Below, piece after piece: positions 58,096 through 64,000 of a DNA stretch of 64,000 bases (positions within the stretch are counted from its first letter, which is position 1; each line of letters begins with the position of its first letter). The DNA comes from Dichotomocladium elegans (taxonomy: Eukaryota; Mucoromycota; Mucoromycetes; Mucorales; Lichtheimiaceae): the NCBI GenBank assembly GCA_025716815.1, contig JAIXMN010000009.1:124001-188000 (forward strand), read 5' to 3'. The translations under genes and the position numbers were made by a program. A model generated the notes under the pieces. That model worked only from the letters and a program-made list of their open reading frames with translations. It was not told the origin of the DNA and did no database searches.

Positions 58096-59558
58096 TCAGA
58101 TAGGTCCGTGATCTATTTGTCGTCTCTTGGACGAGGATACCACATCTGCTTTTCATATTGCGAGAAGACTATAAGCTAAATGAAGGACAAAGGAATATTT
58201 CAGACATTACCTTCTTCCAATGGTCGTTTCGACCGAGGCCGTTGCTTTGGTCCATAGATTTCAGCCCAGAATGGGTTAGGTTGCATTGATCCGTCAGCCC
58301 CAACGATCATATCAGTCCGACGAAGCTGTGGTTCCCTGATTTCTTCAATAATCCGCTGCATAGAGGAGAGATGGCTATCATCGGGAGCATTCTGAAGAAG
58401 GGAAGTTTAGCTGACATCGCCTTTCTGAGAAAGCGAAACTACGGTGGCTCACTCACTATCTGATTTCTGTATGCGCTGCTAATCAAGGTAGAATGCGGAT
58501 GGACTTCCGGAGCTGCGCTGCTTTTATGCCGCTTGATCGGTGAAGCACGTTTCTTGACAATTTTTGATGGTGATCGGATTCCGATCGGAGACTGTGCAAG
58601 CGAGGATAACATTGAAGTCTGTGTAGAAACAGTTACGGGTTTGCGATTTTCCCGAGTCGCAAGGAAATCATGGAGCGTTCGCAGCTCCTTCATCTGGATT
58701 AAAGATTCGAAGGGCATCAATAACCGTATTTCCAACTTGCTTTTTAAAATAAATCACCTCCGATCTTATGAGTCTTATACATTTTTCCAAGCGTTCGATC
58801 CGCATGTCTTCTTTATCTTGATGGGGCTCGATCCCGTGTAATTCTGCCAATCTTGAACCTATTCGCATTCCCCCTTCAATCCGACGTTCTGTATCTTGTG
58901 GTATCAATTCTTTTTGCGTTTCCGCTTCTTTTGGGGGCTCAACGAGCCGAACTCTTGGAGTCGCACTTGGCACCTGGTCAGCTCTGGCCACTGATTGGCT
59001 CGTGTTCAGAAGTGGGCAGTGCTCTGAATTCAGCGCTTGAAGCTTTGCTTGTTCCTCTTTGAAAGACCGATCGTCAGTGTTAAGCCTGCTGGATAGTATG
59101 CTCTTGTTCGGAGATTCTCGGGGAGTAGGCTTCATATGATCACTGGACCCTGTGATATCCTCGTTCTCTTTGAAACAGGTAGTCTTGGTATCTTGACTTT
59201 CTACATCACTAGTAGAATGCGTGTCATTGGCATAGTCGTTATGCTTTGTTGGGCTGGACGCCTAGAAAAGATATAACTAGTTCAGACTAAAAACACTTAC
59301 AAACAGGTACAGTCGCATTCCTATGCTACTCACCTTTAAATTATCTTGATCACTGAATTGCACAATACTTTTTGTCTTAAAGCCCATTGAGTCAAAGATC
59401 CTGTCAAACTCATGACTGGCGCTATGGACTGTGCTCTTCAACGCTGAGGTTACGTTTCCCCAGATCGTACGTTGAGCATTTTGCACATTTGCTGTTTCAT
59501 TTTTCTCATTGCGTCGCCTTGGCCACCCGCTGATGGCAAACCGATCTGCACCGTTCAT
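58096..59558 (-). CDS. Unrecognised coiled-coil protein
   Basis: Five exons (59558-59334, 59261-58737, 58693-58457, 58391-58211, 58148-58096) give 406 aa. The N-terminal 75 residues contain a helix with SHEFDRIFDSMGFKTKS; a Ser/Thr-rich linker follows. A coiled coil (ERLEKCIRLIRSEVIYFKKQ joined to MKELRTLHDFLATRE) is made continuous by a 43-nt intron with donor GTTGGA. A basic Ser/Pro stretch (SPSKIVKKRASPIKRHK) and a final block (MQRIIEEIREPQLRR, NPFWAEIYGPKQRPRSKRP) complete it. Phosphorylation-like SP sites and basic patches suggest a nuclear or cytoskeletal scaffold, but I do not recognise the family. The last exon is the least certain. Confidence 0.6.
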
Positions 59559-62500
59559 AGTGGAGAGTATTTAGTGTAAAAGAAGGAAAAAGGAAGGAAA
59601 AGAAGAGAGCACACAAAATGCAAACTGAGCGCGAATTTATAAGATGCCGCAAAGTTCTTTCTTAGTCCTCTTGCCATAAAAGAGATGGTTCATATTTCTA
59701 CAAGAATAACCATAAGTTGTCGAATGCTTCTTCAATCGTCTCTGGTTAATCAGCCATGACACACATTTATAATGACATGTCAAGATCTGAAATATTGCAC
59801 CGAGAGATGGGGGCACCATATCCGTCTGGTCGACGTAAGAATACGCGTACCGATTGTTATTAGAGAAAAATGGTAGTTGCAGACTACAAAGAGGACGCAT
59901 ATACGGCAGACAGCTGCTCAAATGGGAAGTGACAGCTTACCGCCATATAAAAAAGTATGGCAAATCATTATTTATACAATTTTATGTCATAAGAACAAAC
60001 AGCTCACACTGAACTGGGAAAAGATTGCTCTAATCCTCAACGTGAAAGCAAACTTCCGGTGAATGCTTCATTTTTCCTCTTAAAGAGGAGAAGAAGAAAC
60101 AAGAGTCAACAGCTGTCTATCCGTTATGTATGCAAAGTATGAATTTGGCTACCTCCGAGATCGCGACGTCTCTGAAAAGGACAAGTCAAACATCGCCATT
60201 TAATGGTTAGAAGATCCAGTTAATGAATGCTTTTACTTCATCTAAACCAGGATCTTCTAGCGATAAATATATAAAAGCAAACTATTCCAAAGACACGCAA
60301 ACGCTCCATAAGATATTTGAGGAGCATTGAAAAAGAATGTGACGCAACAAATTGCGAATGGATAACGCGAAAATAGACGCAGATGCTATTTTGATCCAAT
60401 ATACAAGCCTTACTGAGCATTTCTTGTAACGTTAACCTGACTGGTCTTCTGCCGTAAAAAAAGATGACACATTTAACAGGTGGAGAAAGTGCGAATCAAC
60501 TAAGTGAATCGTGAACCAATATAGAAGCAGCGATGCCATCGACAGATCTGAACATAAAAGAGCCACGGTGACGGCCGATCGAAGTAACAGCTGAAAGTGG
60601 ATGCATCGAGATTGAAAACTATAGTCGTTGAATATGATATTGACGCGCTCTTTTTAGAATGGTAAACGAACAGATAAAAATAGTCCATATCATGATCACA
60701 ATGAGATAAACTATGCCTTGCAGCAGGAGCGAGATAGACGCCAATGATGATGAGATTCGCAAGGCCCAGACGCGAAATTCGTATTCAAGATAATTTATTA
60801 CTCCGCTTTTTGTGTCGTATTGCATGACAAACACGAGATATCGATAGCAGTAATGATCGATGTGCTCTATTTTGGATCAGCTCATTGAGGGCAGTGCATT
60901 CCAACACAATAGGAATACAGTGATGCCGCGATGTACCGGTAGGAATTAACACCGGGATTTTCGATATACCGGCGGATTTTTGCACTTGTGTACTCCATAT
61001 GCCAGTACTAGCATGACATTTGCTAACGGCGATCAGTGAACCAATGAAAAACCGCGCATTTTCAGTTTATTGCTTGGTAATAAATAAAAATCTCTTGCGC
61101 ATTGCATTCCATAAATCCGCTTCTCTGATTCTATCTCTTTAATTCGCTTTTGGACGTTACGCGATATGTTCAGGAGTAAATATCCTATCTGAATGCACAG
61201 ACGCGTGCCAGTGGTACAAGTGTAGATGGGTCCTCGTCTGATTCGTCCTAGAATGGCTTGCTAAATCCCGTTGCTTGTTATTGGGAAATGATCTGTTCTA
61301 GCTGGGAAGATCATACTTCCTATATCTCCACCAGCCTACCGTGAAGTCAGAGAAAGTCACTGATAATATAATATAGCTCTTTCTAAAGCCTAAAAACCTC
61401 TTTGGATTACGTTACTGGAGTCTTGCCCATATTTTTTTCTTGTTCATTATAAGCTTTGTGTATAGATTCACAGTTGACCCTTTAATCTTTGACAGATTAC
61501 CGTGGACATGAAATGAGTGTTTGGGGTGGACAACAAGTATTCTGCTGCATAATTATCTCTTCAATATCCGCATTTTTTAAGGCTCAACGCGCGTAGACTT
61601 TGTTTATTTCTGACGATATGCTACGAATGACTCGTAAGAATTATAAGGCAATTTCACTATAACGGCGGTCCTTGAGTATGATGAAGCCCACAGATATATT
61701 GGCCGACTATTGTGATGGGATATTTCATATTATTCCGTACTATCACAACCTTATATCTTTTTATGGAGTGCCTGCATGGTACTCTGTATGCTTTATGACG
61801 AAAAAAAAACCCTTTTCGTGGGCTCAGAGACATGTTAGGGCTTTGACGAAAAAACCAGATGGTCCAGACGGGGAGACGAGACAGATCATGCTAAGTACCT
61901 TGCACAGGGAGCGCGAGTATGCAGAAAGGAGACACAGGAAGAAAACTGTGTCAATCTACACTGCGATGACACAAGGACGAGGGAACAGGAACCGCGCAGG
62001 CCAGGGAAAAGATAACTGATTTCTTCTCTCATCCCAGTGTAGCCGATACTGTAATAAACAATCAAGCGTTAGGATATACAGAACGGCGATCATTAATTAT
62101 ATTGTGAAGCGCCAACGGCCAGCAATCCAGAAAAGAAGAAAACTCTATCTATTCATCACTTGGTTTCGTTAACGCTACAGAGGTCTTAGATACTTAATAA
62201 GATATCACGGGCCATTTTTGGTAATGGATAATGGACCTATTCACGAAATCGAATGAGAAAGATATCGACACGCTTATGTATTTTCCATGATACTCACCTG
62301 AGCTTAAACCCATTAAAAATTTCCTGGTCAATTATCAACAGCAAAGTAGAATGCAATAGACGTTTGGGAAGCGACACGAATATTGAACCATCGAACAGTT
62401 CGAAGTTATCCGTTCGTAAGGACATCTAACTAATTGTCATAAAGGAGCTGTGGTCAGATATAGGGTAATTCTACACAGATCGCCGTAGAATTTATATGAT

Positions 62501-62997
62501 GTACTCTTATTTGACTGATTACATCAATGGTCAACCATCATTATATAAAATAGATGACTGTAAGGAATAACGAGAATCCTATTTATCTACATATATTGTA
62601 GAATGGGGAGATCGATATCGGTTCAGGTCAATGCTAATAAACATGCAGAGTCTTGGGTGGGTTTTTTTGTCGAATCCAAAAGAGAAATTCTGAACAGCAG
62701 CAAAGATAAATTAAAAGTGGTACTTCGGCACACTATTATCTAAGCAGCGTCGGGTGCCCAAAAGGACCTTCTTTCGCTTTAACATTCAATGACAAATAAA
62801 GGTAAAAAATAAAACGTAAAAAGAAGGACGCTGGGAGCCAGCTACAGCTCTCAAGCCGAGCATTTATTTATTAAGAGCATTGCTTTTGTAGTAACATCGG
62901 AGACACTTGAGCAGGTAGCCTCTTGCTTAAAGGGTTCCAAAGCAAATGTAAGAGGTGATTCGAAACCAAACCAACGCGTCTTAGTAATAAATGTCAG
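59559..62997. other. Gene-poor region with transposon remains
   Basis: About 3.4 kb of AT-rich sequence. It contains the second decayed transposase fragment (62205-62440) and probably the promoter and first exon of SKI2 near 62840-62947, which I could not define. A 115-aa ORF at 61672-62019 (plus) has no recognisable domain. Confidence 0.45.
62205..62440 (+). pseudogene. Second decayed Tc1/mariner-like DDE transposase fragment
   Basis: The plus strand reads GPFLVMDNGPIHEIE, then a stop and a frame change, then EKDIDTLMYFP, another stop, and YSPELKPIKNFLVNY. These match the DNAPIH and YSPELNPIE blocks of Tc1-type transposases. The catalytic Glu of NPIE is Lys here, and stops and an indel break the frame. 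It keeps the DN(A/G)PIH Asp that the copy at 42.9 kb has lost, so the two copies decayed independently. Confidence 0.72.
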
Positions 62998-64000
62998 CAG
63001 ACTATTCCTTTGCTGGAGACACCTACCCAAGACGAAATTAAGGAAGAGATTGAACGCGAATTTCTTACTCCTGAAGCTAGCTTCCCAATTTCTTGGTTAG
63101 CTAAATGCCAAGAGTAAGCATCGTCATGCAACGTGGCTCGTCAAAAGAGAAAAATGAAGCAAAAATGCTCAATTTCTAATCATCGCACAGGCACTGGCAG
63201 GAAGCAGCTGATTTTCCAACATTTGGTTACGCTGCCATTTCGAAACCACGCACTGCCCTCAAGATCGCCCGCCAAGGCTATGATGGCGACATCGTCGGAT
63301 TCACTGAATCTATCCTGTACGACGCTGATCTCTCGGCAACGAATTCCACAAGCTTTAGTCGACCTTTCGGTAGTGTCAAAGACTTTGTACGAGGCAATGC
63401 AACACAATTTCCCTTTGCACCCGGTGGCCTGGAATCTGAGGTGCTGGTAACAGAAGAAGAAGTGGAGAAGATTAATATTGATTTTGATTTTCTGCAAGAT
63501 GGTAAGTAAAAGAGATACAATCTGCAAGCTAACTAAGTTGTTTTGGATCGTTAGACTTGCCTGCTATTGCACCTGGTCTAGACAGGGGGCTCGCGTTCGA
63601 AGGTAAAGGATACGTTGGAAAGAGGTGGATGCGTACGGGTTTGTTATAGTTGTTCATCTTCATCCCCAGGTGATTCGCTCGCAAAGCCCACTTCAACATC
63701 TGCCTCGATATTCAAGATCGAGGACATCATGTCGTCGCAGGATACTTTCGATTTTCTTAAAGTCAAAGAGAGCGAGAAGCAGGTGCAACCAGAAGAGCCA
63801 ACAGTGCAAACTATAGTGCAAGGTACAGAAATACGCGAGAAGTGTGCTGCATGGAGAAATAGTAGCTAATACTATCCGTTAGAGAGAGACAACCGCGAAC
63901 TAGATTTGTTATTGCCACAGGAAGTTCCGCGTCTGCCGGTGGAACTCCCCAAGCTCAAAGCAGGAAGCGAAACTTATCGTCGCAGAGAATGGGCTCACGA
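62998..64000 (+). CDS. SKI2: Ski2-like RNA helicase, N-terminal part (cut by window edge)
   Basis: Partial gene running off the right end; the first exon is not defined. Visible pieces in order: EIEREFLTPEASFPISWLAK, then EHWQEAADFPTFGYAA, DGDIVGFTESILYDADLSAT, SVKDFVRGNATQFPFAPGGL, DLPAIAPGLDRGLAFEG, FKIEDIMSSQDTFDFLK and finally ELDLLLPQEVPRLPVELP with RRREWAH just before the helicase core. The same order of short blocks, including the (K/R)EWAH lead-in to the helicase domain, is found in yeast Ski2. Ski2 is the DExH helicase of the cytosolic Ski complex that feeds mRNA to the exosome in 3'-5' decay. At least four exons are seen. The helicase core itself lies beyond the window. Confidence 0.8.

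Noticed and set aside
58668..58740. Frameshift in the coiled-coil gene at 58.7 kb
   Set aside because: A 43-nt intron with GTTGGA donor and CCAG acceptor joins the two frames and the coiled coil.
61672..62019. 115-aa ORF on the plus strand
   Set aside because: No recognisable motif, in a transposon-littered region; not supported as a gene.

Overview
This window reads as nuclear DNA of a filamentous fungus, most likely an early-diverging one of the Mucoromycota type (possibly Mucorales; this placement is inference). Genes are broken by many short introns (about 45-110 nt, GTAAGT-like donors). The gene set is eukaryotic and largely fungal: an Mnn9-type mannosyltransferase, Dug3, Cdc24, exocyst Sec6, RFC, HP1, a BAP31/Yet-like protein and Ski2. 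I rebuilt exon chains by hand; for the complete genes whose exons are listed, the exon lengths sum to an in-frame CDS.

Layout. 0-14 kb: an orphan secreted ORF (weak), a quinone oxidoreductase ending in the peroxisomal signal SKL, DUG3 (glutathione degradation), an MNN9-like Golgi mannosyltransferase and NAD-glycerol-3-phosphate dehydrogenase. 14-21 kb: a clamp-loader RFC subunit converging on an HP1 gene (stop codons 6 bp apart), a small APC15/Mnd2-like protein divergent from HP1, and a complete GPI-specific phospholipase D-like secreted protein. 22-29 kb: secreted GH47 alpha-mannosidase, cytosolic GH20 hexosaminidase and a tiny CCHC zinc-knuckle protein. 29.3-35 kb: an AT-rich, gene-poor block. 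35-50 kb: a polyQ/SEL1-repeat protein, an ELM1-like mitochondrial protein divergent from a BAP31-like ER protein, a decayed DDE transposase, SEC6, an RRM-less FoP/ALY-type RNA-export protein and a steroid-5-alpha-reductase-family membrane enzyme. 49.5-64 kb: a CRAL-TRIO (Sec14-like) protein, CDC24, an unrecognised coiled-coil protein, a second decayed DDE transposase and the 5' part of SKI2, which runs off the right edge.

There is no operon-like organisation and I see no obviously new multi-gene system. Several genes share broad themes: secretion and polarity (SEC6, CDC24, BAP31-like, MNN9, GH47, CRAL-TRIO), glycan and GPI turnover, and chromatin or replication. The most unusual property is in gene structure. 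At least six introns need GC-AG boundaries, every one with the donor GCAAGT, among roughly 95 introns that I counted by hand. There are also several micro-exons of 14-24 nt. Automated gene models of this region probably contain errors at these places. No tRNA, rRNA or CRISPR array was seen.
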